Assembly (NCBI GenBank): GCA_001824435.1
Contig: MHXH01000020.1
Coordinates: 1-55,109 of the forward strand
DNA length: 55,109 bases
Direction: 5' to 3'
DNA from: Parcubacteria group bacterium RIFCSPLOWO2_01_FULL_48_18
Lineage (GTDB): Bacteria; Patescibacteriota; Minisyncoccia; UBA6257; WO2-01-48-18
The notes beneath the pieces are model-generated. The model worked only from the letters and a program-made list of their open reading frames with translations, made no database searches and was not told the DNA's origin. Shown piece by piece: positions 15,808 to 23,762 of the stretch (the first letter of the stretch is position 1; every line of letters starts with the position of its first letter). A program made the position numbers and the translations under genes.

Positions 15808-16526
15808 TGGCGTTTATCGAGGTGGAAAATCTAGAAAAGGTGTATTCCGACGGCGCAGTTGAAACCCCGGCACTTCGCGGGGTTTCTTTCGCAATACGCG
15901 AGGGGGAGTTTGTAGCCATCATGGGTCCGTCCGGATCGGGAAAATCAACCCTGCTCCATATTCTCGGTTTTCTCGATCGACCGACACGAGGAACATATCA
16001 TTTTGGGGGCAAGACAATTGACGATTGGACGGACGGGGAACTTGCGCGCATCCGCAACAAGAAAATGGGGTTTGTATTTCAATCCTTCAGCCTACTTCCG
16101 CGAACGACGACGCTGGACAATGTCAAGCTTCCCTTGCTCTACTCGTCCGTTCATTCGTCCCATCACGACGAACTCGCGCGGCGCGCGATCGAGGCAGTCG
16201 GCCTTGCGCATCGCCTCAATCATGAACCGTCACAACTTTCCGGCGGAGAACGCCAGCGAGTTGCAATTGCGCGCGCGCTCGTCAACGATCCTGATATCAT
16301 TTTTGCTGACGAACCAACCGGGAATCTGGATTCAAAATCAGGGCAGACGATTATGGAAATTATCCAACGGCTCAACGAAAAAGAAGGACGAACCGTCATT
16401 CTTATAACTCATGAAACATACACCGCCGAACATGCCCAGCGCATCATTCACCTTCGCGATGGCACGATTGAAAGCGATATACCGGTACATCACCGCCATG
16501 AAGCTAAAAACCATTTCATAAAATAA
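15807..16526 (+). CDS. ABC transporter ATPase, MacB/LolD type
   Basis: 239 aa nucleotide-binding subunit. Walker [10 protein letters not shown] is at residues 40-48, the Q-loop is in [13 protein letters not shown], the signature is LSGGERQR, Walker B is [13 protein letters not shown], and the H-loop is in ILITHE. This subfamily powers mechanotransmission-type exporters (lipoproteins, macrolides, peptides) rather than classic substrate transport. It is translationally coupled to the adaptor gene by a one-base overlap and lies 7 nt before the permease gene. In MacB proper the ATPase and permease are one chain; here they are separate. Confidence 0.93.
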   Translation: MAFIEVENLEKVYSDGAVETPALRGVSFAIREGEFVAIMGPSGSGKSTLLHILGFLDRPTRGTYHFGGKTIDDWTDGELARIRNKKMGFVFQSFSLLPRTTTLDNVKLPLLYSSVHSSHHDELARRAIEAVGLAHRLNHEPSQLSGGERQRVAIARALVNDPDIIFADEPTGNLDSKSGQTIMEIIQRLNEKEGRTVILITHETYTAEHAQRIIHLRDGTIESDIPVHHRHEAKNHFIK

Positions 16527-16533
16527 CACTTCC

Positions 16534-17772
16534 GTGACGCTCCACGATTATGCAAAAACTTCATTCGCCGGAATCCGCTCCAACAAATCCCGGTCCGCAC
16601 TCACGATCTTGGGCATCGTTATCGGCATTGCGGCGATCATACTCATCATGTCCGTCGGCAAGGGAGCTGAAAATTTGATTCTTGAAGAAGTGCGGGGACT
16701 CGGTTCCCGAACGATCATTGTTGAGCCCGGCCGGGAACCGCGAGGCCCTTCCGACTTCGGAGAAATATTCACCAACTCATTGAGATCCCGCGATGTTGAA
16801 GCGCTACGAAACCCATCCTATGTGCAAGGACTCAAAGAACTTACGCCAGCCGTCGCAGGCGCCGTCACCGTATCTTACGGAAGCGAAACGAAACGGACGA
16901 ATTTCCGAGGCAGCACCGAACTGATCGCAAAAATCCTAGAACTGTATCCGTCCGAAGGGTCATTCTTTGAAGAAGAGGACGTAAAATCCCTCGCGCCGGT
17001 CGCCGTCATCGGCGCCGACGTAAAAAAAGAATTGTTCGGTTCTTCTGATGCGGCAGGGCAGAAAATAAAAATTGAGGGCCGCCTCTTCCGCGTCGTAGGC
17101 GTCCTTCCGTCAAAAGGAAAAGCTTCGTTCATCGACATCGACGACATGGTCTTCATTCCATATACGACCGCGCAAAAATATCTTTTGGGCATCAATTATT
17201 TCCACGCCATCATCGTTCAAGCGGAAACCGAAAAAATCGTAGACCGCGTTGCCCGGGATATTGAACTGACGCTAAGAGAAACCCACAACATTAGCGATCC
17301 GGATAAAGACGATTTTCACGTCATGACGCAGGCGGATATGGTAAAACGCATCGGCACTATTTCCAAAATTCTCTCGGTTCTTCTCATTTCCATCGCCGCC
17401 ATATCTCTCGTCGTGGGAGGAATCGGGATTATGAACATAATGCTTGTTGCGGTTACGGAACGAACGCAGGAAATAGGACTAAGAAAAGCAGTGGGGGCAA
17501 CCGACAAAAATATCCTTATCCAATTTCTTCTTGAGGCGACATTTCTTACGGCGATTGGCGGTCTTGCCGGCGTCATACTCGGAACGGCATTAGCGTTTGC
17601 CGCGGCCGTTATACTCAGCAGGACAATCTCGCTCAACTGGGGCTTCTCATTCCCCGTCTCGGCCGCTTTTCTTGGTATTGGCGTTGCGGCGTGCATCGGC
17701 CTTATTTTCGGTCTCTACCCGGCGCGCAGAGCTGCGCTCAAAAACCCCATCGAGGCATTACGGCATGAATAG
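16534..17772 (+). CDS. ABC transporter permease, MacB/FtsX-type
   Basis: 412 aa, GTG start. The topology is one membrane helix near the N-terminus (ALTILGIVIGIAAIILIMSV), a large extracytoplasmic MacB-type domain (about 45-275), and three C-terminal helices in the FtsX domain (VLLISIAAISLVVGGIGIMN, a second near LTAIGGLAGVILG, a third near AAFLGIGVAACIGLIFGLYP). The GLRKAVGA motif typical of coupling helices and the terminal PARRAALKNPIEALRHE are present. It works with the preceding ATPase and adaptor. The substrate is unknown. Confidence 0.92.
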   Translation: MTLHDYAKTSFAGIRSNKSRSALTILGIVIGIAAIILIMSVGKGAENLILEEVRGLGSRTIIVEPGREPRGPSDFGEIFTNSLRSRDVEALRNPSYVQGLKELTPAVAGAVTVSYGSETKRTNFRGSTELIAKILELYPSEGSFFEEEDVKSLAPVAVIGADVKKELFGSSDAAGQKIKIEGRLFRVVGVLPSKGKASFIDIDDMVFIPYTTAQKYLLGINYFHAIIVQAETEKIVDRVARDIELTLRETHNISDPDKDDFHVMTQADMVKRIGTISKILSVLLISIAAISLVVGGIGIMNIMLVAVTERTQEIGLRKAVGATDKNILIQFLLEATFLTAIGGLAGVILGTALAFAAAVILSRTISLNWGFSFPVSAAFLGIGVAACIGLIFGLYPARRAALKNPIEALRHE

Positions 17773-17866
17773 GCACGATCGAAAATGGATGTCGCGGAAA
17801 ATACCGACCGTCCAATTCAAAAAATAAAGATGCCCGAGTTGTCAGGCATCCTATGAGTCTTGGAAA

Positions 17867-18298
17867 TTATACGGAACCACTACTTATTATTGGAGGCCAA
17901 TTTGATGGCCATCCCGCGGGCTTATGGACTGCAATGTATTCCCTTATGAGCATTTCGGCGTTGAGAAGCTTTTTGACTCTATCAAGAAGGTGATCTGTCG
18001 CAGGATTAGAAACATTAATTTCTGTTTGTCCGTTTACGATTCGGCTATCCACGCTTTTGCCAATTGGACGGCCATAGGTGAGATTTCTTGAAGAATCTTT
18101 GTAACGAAATCCCACAAACTCCCTGAAGAGATTGTCGTGAATTACCGCGTAGTTGATGAAAAGCAAACCATCTTGGGAAGGAGCATTAACTTTGAGTATC
18201 ACGCCGATCTTACATCCGTCTTCTGTCATCGCCGCATATGGCCTAGACCAAGTCTGGTCCGGGTTCGGCTCGGTGGATGAATCGCTCGGTCCACGCAT
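17867..18298 (-). CDS. Hypothetical protein
   Basis: 143 aa with a good Shine-Dalgarno (AAGGAG) before ATG 18298. No signal peptide or membrane segment. The middle has alternating beta-prone stretches (KIGVILKVNAPSQDGLLFIN, YAVIHDNLFREFVGFRY) and the C-terminal part is helical (ATDHLLDRVKKLLNAEMLIREYI) with a Trp/Pro-rich end. No family recognised. The 249 bp upstream (18299-18547) shows nothing beyond its likely promoter region. Confidence 0.7.
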   Translation of the reverse strand: MRGPSDSSTEPNPDQTWSRPYAAMTEDGCKIGVILKVNAPSQDGLLFINYAVIHDNLFREFVGFRYKDSSRNLTYGRPIGKSVDSRIVNGQTEINVSNPATDHLLDRVKKLLNAEMLIREYIAVHKPAGWPSNWPPIISSGSV

Positions 18299-18547
18299 TT
18301 ACTTTTCTCCTTCTCGGCTTTCAATAAAACACTGTCTATGTCGTAGCATGCTCTAGAAATATGTAAAGGCGCTGTATAAGGTCACCTCATTAGAAATCTT
18401 GCGTGGGGCGCTCAATGGCGTCCCTCTTTATTTTGGTTAGATCAATTAGGTCTTTCAATAAAAAGTTCTTTGTGCGGAGGGTAGTGGACGAGGCCTAGAA
18501 CCTATTGGCGAACTACTGCTGTATTCGATAATACTCGCCCTGTCGGC

Positions 18548-19003
18548 TCAATAAGGGTTTTCTTCATCTATGGCAACCATGTATTGAGCTTCTCTGATCC
18601 AAATGTCTCTAAATCTTTCACCAGCAGAATCAATATCTTCCCGCAACATCGCTTCCTTTCTAAGTTTTGGCGAAATAACTATAGCAAGTTTACGTGGTAG
18701 ATCTGGCCTAGTCCCGCTTTCACCACCCTTACCTGTTTGAATAGCTTGGGCTTGAAGAAGCAAGCTTCTTATTCCATCGCTCAATAGTTCTTCTATATTT
18801 TTTACTTCAACTACCGTGTAACCTTTTTCTTCGAGTAACCCCCTTTCTGATTCACTGAAATTCTCTGCTAATATTCTAAGCACTGGGAAAGGGGGGTTAT
18901 CTCCTTCGCCAAGAAACTCGAGCGTTCTTTCTATCATTTCTCTTAACGATTTCCTTTTGGGGTTTGTTTCTTTTTCTGACATAGATTTTTTATCGTTGAA
19001 CAT
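18548..19003 (-). CDS. Hypothetical protein
   Basis: 151 aa, highly charged, apparently cytoplasmic. An alternative start is MSEKETN at 18982. The region VLRILAENFSESERGLLEEK, then GYTVVEVKNIEELLSDGIRS, looks like a small alpha/beta fold, followed by LAIVISPKL and a helical end with WIREAQYMVAI. No family recognised. The neighbours are also hypotheticals on the same strand, but with gaps of about 90-250 bp, so they are probably separate units. Confidence 0.65.
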   Translation of the reverse strand: MFNDKKSMSEKETNPKRKSLREMIERTLEFLGEGDNPPFPVLRILAENFSESERGLLEEKGYTVVEVKNIEELLSDGIRSLLLQAQAIQTGKGGESGTRPDLPRKLAIVISPKLRKEAMLREDIDSAGERFRDIWIREAQYMVAIDEENPY

Positions 19004-19094
19004 TATGCGGTGTGGGTCGGTCTAAAACCAAATCCTGGCAAGCCATTGCAACATTCTTTGGGGTCGGCTGCGTGAAACGGATCGGTCGCCACTC

Positions 19095-19529
19095 TTAGGC
19101 AAGAGTATAATATAAATTGCAAAACGCATCATATTCTGCGGTGTTGATTGTAAGATTTACTGCGCCAACTTTGATATAAATCGGCTCATCCTTTTTTATG
19201 AGAAATCCATGCCCTTCTGGCAAAAATTGATAGCTCATAAGATCGTTAATGCCCGTAGAATATGCGTACACATCTCGCTGTTGATAAAAAAGCCAGTCCT
19301 TTTTGAGACCGACAAGATATTTTATTGGTTCTAATTCAGGATTTTTCGAGACAGCAAGATAGATTTCAAAATTGTCGCTCTTTATGCATAGAAGGCCTAT
19401 TGCGCAACCAATTAGCCAAATATCTTGCGGCGGTTTCCATGTATCGAGAATAAACATTCTCTTTCTGTTGCCCTTACCAGATTCCACGCTCTCGAGGATA
19501 TGAAAATTTTTGTGGAAAACTTCTTTCAT
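19095..19529 (-). CDS. Hypothetical protein
   Basis: 144 aa. The sequence is beta-rich with many aromatic residues (WKPPQDIWLIGCAIGLLCIK, DWLFYQQRDVYAYSTG, GHGFLIKKDEPIYIKVGAVN). One hydrophobic stretch (IWLIGCAIGLLCI) is too short and Cys-containing to be a confident membrane helix. No family recognised. It is alone, divergent from the cation-efflux-like gene. Confidence 0.65.
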   Translation of the reverse strand: MKEVFHKNFHILESVESGKGNRKRMFILDTWKPPQDIWLIGCAIGLLCIKSDNFEIYLAVSKNPELEPIKYLVGLKKDWLFYQQRDVYAYSTGINDLMSYQFLPEGHGFLIKKDEPIYIKVGAVNLTINTAEYDAFCNLYYTLA

Positions 19530-19711
19530 ATTATAACCATCTTACCATTATTTTCCTAATAAGTACAACGATTGTATATTCGCCCGGACGTCTCGGGACG
19601 CCTCAGTCTCTCGCCGCCTCAACACGCAATCGGTGTTTGATTTTTCATGGCGCGGTGGTACACTCTCGATAGGGCGTTTGAAAAAAGTAAAAACAGGAGC
19701 GGTAGAAACCG

Positions 19712-20314
19712 ATGGGGAGCGGAAGCAATAAAGACCGTTTCTTGGCGGTCTTAGCGCTGAATGTGCTGGTATTTGCCGCAGAGCTGGCCATAGGTCTATA
19801 TTCCGGCAGCTGGGCGATGATTTCTGACAGCCTCCACGTTCTTATTCACGTATTCGCAAGCGTGATCGCGCTCTGTTCAGAAATGCGCATCGGCCGCATT
19901 TCTCCGGCGGCGCTCAACCGTTGGTCTGCCATGCTCATTCTGCTCTTATTTGTACCTGTTGTCATTTTAATCACGAACGAGGCGCTCAAACGACTCGCAA
20001 ACCCTCCTACGCTCATCATCACGCCCGCGTTTTTCGCGATCGCCGCATTCGGGCTTCTCGCGAATATCTGGGCCTCAAGGATTCTGGCGAAGGGCCGGGG
20101 CGGAACATACACGCATAGCCGCATGGCATTGTTCTGGCATATGCTCTTTGACACGGCCGGCTCGCTTATTGTTATTATCGGCGCAGTACAGATGTATAAC
20201 TCCGGGAATTACTCCTTGGATCCGCTTCTCTCACTCGTACTTGCGGGCGTCATTCTTACAACCGCAGCTCTGCTCTTCCGCAAATTCCGCGCGGCATCCC
20301 AAAAAAAGATCTAA
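19712..20314 (+). CDS. Cation diffusion facilitator-like membrane protein (short form)
   Basis: 200 aa with about six membrane helices. CDF signatures are present but altered. The second helix reads SDSLHVLIHVFA, where the usual metal site HxxxD is HxxxH. The fifth helix, AL-FWHMLFDTAGSLIVIIG, keeps HxxxD. CDF transporters exchange Zn or Cd against protons. The C-terminal cytoplasmic metal-binding domain is absent; the protein ends right after the last helix with a basic tail. Altered selectivity or loss of transport is possible. AGGAGCGG precedes the start at a longish distance. Confidence 0.75.
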   Translation: MGSGSNKDRFLAVLALNVLVFAAELAIGLYSGSWAMISDSLHVLIHVFASVIALCSEMRIGRISPAALNRWSAMLILLLFVPVVILITNEALKRLANPPTLIITPAFFAIAAFGLLANIWASRILAKGRGGTYTHSRMALFWHMLFDTAGSLIVIIGAVQMYNSGNYSLDPLLSLVLAGVILTTAALLFRKFRAASQKKI

Positions 20315-20337
20315 CTCGGACTTCGGGAGCCGGGTTT

Positions 20338-21300
20338 TTATGTTTGCATAATAAGCGGGCTAAGCGATTCTCCTTTGTGGATGCGCGAGATGGCATCGGC
20401 AAGAAACGGCGCAAGCGAGAGCACCGTAATTTTGACATGTTCTGTTTTCAGTTTTTCGGGAGGATGATAAATGCTATCGGTGATAATTATTTCTTTGGCG
20501 CCGCTTCGATCAAGCCGCTCAATTGCATCTTTGGAAAACAGTGCATGGGTAGCGAACACATATACATTTCTCGCACCGTGTTCTTTTGCAGCAGCAATGT
20601 CGGCTGACAGCGTACCGGCAGTATCAATCATGTCGTCAACAAATACCACGTCTTTTCCGTCCACATCTCCAATAAGTTTTATTGAGCGCTCTTTAATCTC
20701 CCCCGTTCCGGAACGGCTTTTGGTAAACAACACGTAATCTCCGAGACCCAAACGGGCCGCATACGCCTCAGCCCTCGGACCTCCTCCTTTATCCGGCGCA
20801 GCCACAACAAAATCTCCCTTCAGAAGCGTTTTCAAATAAGGAATGCTGATGGGCGAAGCATACAAATGGTCGGTAATAATGCGGGGATCGAAAAAACCCA
20901 TGGTGGGCTCGGAATGAAGGTCCAGAAGCAGCACGCGGTCTGCGCCGCATAGCGATAGCACGCGAGCCGCCAATCGGGCGCTGATAGGCACACGGGGCCT
21001 GTCTTTCCTATCTTGACGATTATAACCGAGGTATGTCGGCACAAGCGTGATTCGGCCAGCAGACGATCCCCGAGCCGCTTCGCATAACAACGCCACCTCC
21101 ATTAAATTTTCTGCCGGAGGATTTGTAGAATTAATAATGAAAAGGTCTGAATCGCGGACATTTTCTAAAAATTGAACATCTACTTCGCCGTCGGCAAATC
21201 GGCTAACGCGCGCCTGTCCCGGCGTGATATGAAGTTCCCGACATACTTTTTCCGATAATATCGTACCCGCCTGACCGGCGAAAATCTTAAGTTCAGCCAT
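20338..21300 (-). CDS. prs: Ribose-phosphate pyrophosphokinase
   Basis: 320 aa, the usual length. It makes PRPP from ribose 5-phosphate and ATP for nucleotide synthesis and salvage. Visible motifs are FADGEVDVQF (ATP site), the flexible-loop region GYNRQDRKDRPRVPISA, DLHSEPTMGFFD, VAAPDKGGGPRAEAYA, and the PRPP-binding loop FVDDMIDTAGTL. The class I signature HxxQ is here DLHSEPTMGFF, so H is kept and the Q position is changed. Single gene. A salvage-based nucleotide metabolism fits a reduced genome. Confidence 0.95.
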   Translation of the reverse strand: MAELKIFAGQAGTILSEKVCRELHITPGQARVSRFADGEVDVQFLENVRDSDLFIINSTNPPAENLMEVALLCEAARGSSAGRITLVPTYLGYNRQDRKDRPRVPISARLAARVLSLCGADRVLLLDLHSEPTMGFFDPRIITDHLYASPISIPYLKTLLKGDFVVAAPDKGGGPRAEAYAARLGLGDYVLFTKSRSGTGEIKERSIKLIGDVDGKDVVFVDDMIDTAGTLSADIAAAKEHGARNVYVFATHALFSKDAIERLDRSGAKEIIITDSIYHPPEKLKTEHVKITVLSLAPFLADAISRIHKGESLSPLIMQT

Positions 21301-21378
21301 GGAATATTACTATCCTAATCGGCTCCAACAAATATAGTATAGCAAAATCGGCAATCCTCTCTCAAGGATACATAAACT

Positions 21379-22014
21379 TCAAATTCTTTTACTTAGCGGG
21401 CACCTTGCATGATCGTGCGGCCGTGCCGGACAATACTTCCTGCCATAATCAATAAGGCGATAGGCAAAACCAAACCACTCCTTTTTCGGAAGTATCACCA
21501 TAAGGTCGCGCTCGATTTTTACCGGATCGGTTTCGTTGGTCAGCCCAAGCAGCCGCGAGAGCCGGCGCACATGCGTGTCAACCGCAATGCCCTCCACAAC
21601 GCCATACGCATTACCCAGTACGACATTGGCGGTTTTTCGCGCCACCCCGGGAAGTTTCAAAATTTCCTCCATCGCATCCGGCACCCTGCCGCCGTACCGT
21701 CTTTTCACCGCCTTGGCAGCAGCGAGAATATTTTTGGTTTTGTTGCGGTAAAAGCCGGTGGATCTGATATCCTGCATGAATTTTTTTGGATCCGCACTCA
21801 CGTAATCTTCAAGCGTCCGGTATTTTTTAAACAACTCTGCGGTTACCTCATTCACCTTCTTGTCGGTGCACTGCGCAGACAAAATCACCGCAACCAAAAG
21901 CTCCCAATTATTGGAATACTTGAGCACGATTTTTGCACGAGGAAAGAGTTTTTTCAGGATACGATTAATGCGGGCGGCTTTCGTTTTTCTTTTCTTAAAC
22001 AACGCCTCGGTCAT
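21379..22014 (-). CDS. nth: Endonuclease III with degenerate Fe-S loop
   Basis: 211 aa DNA glycosylase/AP lyase for oxidised pyrimidines. The helix-hairpin-helix LPGVARKTANVVLG carries the catalytic Lys, and VDTHVRRLSRLLG carries the catalytic Asp. The C-terminal 4Fe-4S motif (normally C-x6-C-x2-C-x5-C) is broken. The sequence YCPARPHDHARCPLSKRI keeps the first and third Cys, has His at the second position, and ends with Ile where the fourth Cys would be. The cluster is therefore probably absent or altered. Single gene. Confidence 0.93.
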   Translation of the reverse strand: MTEALFKKRKTKAARINRILKKLFPRAKIVLKYSNNWELLVAVILSAQCTDKKVNEVTAELFKKYRTLEDYVSADPKKFMQDIRSTGFYRNKTKNILAAAKAVKRRYGGRVPDAMEEILKLPGVARKTANVVLGNAYGVVEGIAVDTHVRRLSRLLGLTNETDPVKIERDLMVILPKKEWFGFAYRLIDYGRKYCPARPHDHARCPLSKRI

Positions 22015-22038
22015 AAATCTTCAACTCGTATAAATCCC

Positions 22039-22395
22039 TCACTCATTCTCCATTTCACCCCATGGATGTTTCCGACTTTTCATTTCAAGCAAGTCCTCTC
22101 GATGCTTACGGCAAAATTCTATATATGCCTCCATGTTTTCTCTTCCTCTTGGATTAGCAGAATGAATTGTGATTTCGGTTTCACCCACCATATACTGTGG
22201 GTAGCTTTCTGCAAGCCATTTCATTATTTCGTAACCCTCCCGCTCTCCTTCTCCAAGGTCATTATCAAAGCTGATCGCCTCAACGACCTCGTCTCCTTCT
22301 ACTGCTTCTTCAATGCTCTTTCGAAATTCTTGAAAATTTCGAGCTACGCGATATCCCTCAGGAGCCTCGCGTAAGTCGTCGATAAATATCCTCAT
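22039..22395 (-). CDS. Receiver-like protein (cyclic-phosphate processing receiver domain type)
   Basis: 118 aa from ATG 22395, chosen for the clear GGAGG seven bases upstream; the longer frame to 22449 lacks one. The pattern FIDDLREAPEGY, ISFDNDLGEGEREGYEI and TIHSANPRGRENMEAYIE matches the small receiver-like domain described for cyclic-phosphate processing (cREC). The two acidic pockets (DD, D-x-D) and the HSANP strand are clear. The family has been linked computationally to RNA or nucleotide end processing. The exact role is unknown. Confidence 0.75.
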   Translation of the reverse strand: MRIFIDDLREAPEGYRVARNFQEFRKSIEEAVEGDEVVEAISFDNDLGEGEREGYEIMKWLAESYPQYMVGETEITIHSANPRGRENMEAYIEFCRKHREDLLEMKSRKHPWGEMENE

Positions 22396-22506
22396 GGTAA
22401 ATCCTCCAAGGCCTATTTTATTCCTCCTCGCTTGCGCACACACTTTCACTTATATTCTACCGCATCTAGACGTTTGAAAAAAACGGGCGAATTATCTCGC
22501 CCGCAC

Positions 22507-22887
22507 CTATTTTTTTCGACGTGAAAGGATGTTGAGTATTCTGATCCTGTTGTAGCGCTGTACCATGACGGGATAGATATTCACCATCAGATTCACGACA
22601 AAGAAAGAAAAAGAAAAAGGGTTCAATCCCCCCAATAGCGGCAACATCATAAGAATTCCCATTACAAAATGGAGGGCCTCGAAGATTCTTGCTTCCGTTT
22701 CGTAATGTACGAGCTCCTCGACAGAACCCTTTTTTATTAACCTTGTGCGGCTGAGACGCAGTATATAATCTCCGCCCGTCGGAAGAAATCTTTTGAATAT
22801 GTGGATTCCGAGAAGTCTATATATTGTGCCGTTTTTTTCGAAGAACTTTGGCGCGAAATACCAATTCAAGATTGTCTTTGGCGTCAT
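22507..22887 (-). CDS. Membrane protein of the CrtO-type acyltransferase family
   Basis: 126 aa from the ATG at 22887 (AAGGGGGC upstream). The N-terminal NWYFAPKFFEKNGTIYRLLG, then IHIFKRFLPTGGDY, is followed by the family-type VEELVHYETEARIFEALHFV, a helix (MGILMMLPLLGGL), FFVVNLMVNIYPVMVQRYNR, and IRILNIL. The N-x-x-x-N-x-YP-x-x-x-QRYNR block is the hallmark of glycosyl-diaponeurosporenoate acyltransferase-like proteins. No carotenoid genes are nearby, so the true substrate is unknown. The frame extends to 23031 but without better support. Confidence 0.7.
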   Translation of the reverse strand: MTPKTILNWYFAPKFFEKNGTIYRLLGIHIFKRFLPTGGDYILRLSRTRLIKKGSVEELVHYETEARIFEALHFVMGILMMLPLLGGLNPFSFSFFVVNLMVNIYPVMVQRYNRIRILNILSRRKK

Positions 22888-22957
22888 GTGTGCCCCCTTT
22901 ATGCGTGCGTTTACTGCCATCATTCTGGCACAATGTGAGGAAATACGCAGATCGTGT

Positions 22958-23329
22958 CTAACGAGCCCGCACATACCCCAATTTTTCGACAATCCATGTT
23001 CCGCTTTTTGTGCCATATTCAATGACTGCAATGCCGTATTTCAAGGCGAGCAGAAGGCAAAAATCCTTGCACGGCCGAGCGGTGACCGGAGCTTCGTTCT
23101 TGCGGCGCGCGCCAAAAACCGTTAGCCGCGAACCCTTAAGACGCCTGCGGTTTGCCCGGCTGATAGCGTGTTCTTCCGCGTGCACGCCCGAGCCGTCAGG
23201 AGCCGGATGATTCCATCCCCATGAAAAAATCCCGTGATTGTCAGAGAGAACCGCTGCCACCCGGATCCTGCACGGCGAACGGCTCGCAATGTCAATCACG
23301 AAGTCCCGCGCAGTCCGATTCTTATTCAC
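22958..23329 (-). CDS. Cytidine/deoxycytidylate deaminase-fold protein
   Basis: 123 aa, GTG start behind a strong AGGAGG. Zinc-site motifs of the deaminase superfamily are present: HAEEHAI (His ligand and catalytic Glu) and PCKDFC. The second motif is normally PCxxC; here the spacing is one residue longer (CxxxC). Members deaminate free or tRNA/nucleotide bases. The substrate is not predictable. It is followed after 70 nt by the CrtO-like gene and preceded by a membrane protein 26 nt away, all on the minus strand, so a small operon is likely. Confidence 0.75.
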   Translation of the reverse strand: MNKNRTARDFVIDIASRSPCRIRVAAVLSDNHGIFSWGWNHPAPDGSGVHAEEHAISRANRRRLKGSRLTVFGARRKNEAPVTARPCKDFCLLLALKYGIAVIEYGTKSGTWIVEKLGYVRAR

Positions 23330-23355
23330 CGCGCACCTCCTTTTTCTTGGATTTT

Positions 23356-23694
23356 CTATGTACGCTTCTTCGGGGCATTTCGCTGATAATCCGCTACCGC
23401 CATCTTATGCCCCACCTTAGTGCAATAATCATGCGGTTTTACGTTCTGAAATTGAATACTTTTCATTCCGTATCGCCTGAGAACGTTCATAGCACGATTG
23501 TACATCCTAAACGTTCCATGGGCAGTAGCCTTAAGCCAAACCATCCATCCGAGCAACAGGGCGAACGCTGAAAAGATTAATGTAACAATATCTTCTGAAA
23601 ACGCGGTCCGCGACGAATAAAAAATAAGAAAACCACAAATAAGCGACACAATAAGCGAAGCTCGATTTCTCACGACGCAACGTATGAAAAGCAC
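23356..23694 (-). CDS. Two-helix membrane protein, hypothetical
   Basis: 112 aa, GTG start with GGGAGGG just upstream. Two hydrophobic helices (ASLIVSLICGFLIFYSS and IVTLIFSAFALLLGWMVWL) are followed by a basic cytoplasmic tail (MYNRAMNVLRRYGMKSIQF, KPHDYC). No family recognised. It ends 26 nt before the deaminase-like gene and probably leads that operon. Confidence 0.65.
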   Translation of the reverse strand: MLFIRCVVRNRASLIVSLICGFLIFYSSRTAFSEDIVTLIFSAFALLLGWMVWLKATAHGTFRMYNRAMNVLRRYGMKSIQFQNVKPHDYCTKVGHKMAVADYQRNAPKKRT

Positions 23695-23762
23695 GCGTCC
23701 CTCCCCGATGATGAAGTAATGGGAACTACGACCAGTATATCAAGAAAGGGGTCGGGCGTCAA

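Noticed and set aside
21409-22374. 321 aa plus-strand frame opposite nth and the receiver-like gene
   Set aside because: Antisense of two well-supported genes; its composition is that of a shadow frame.
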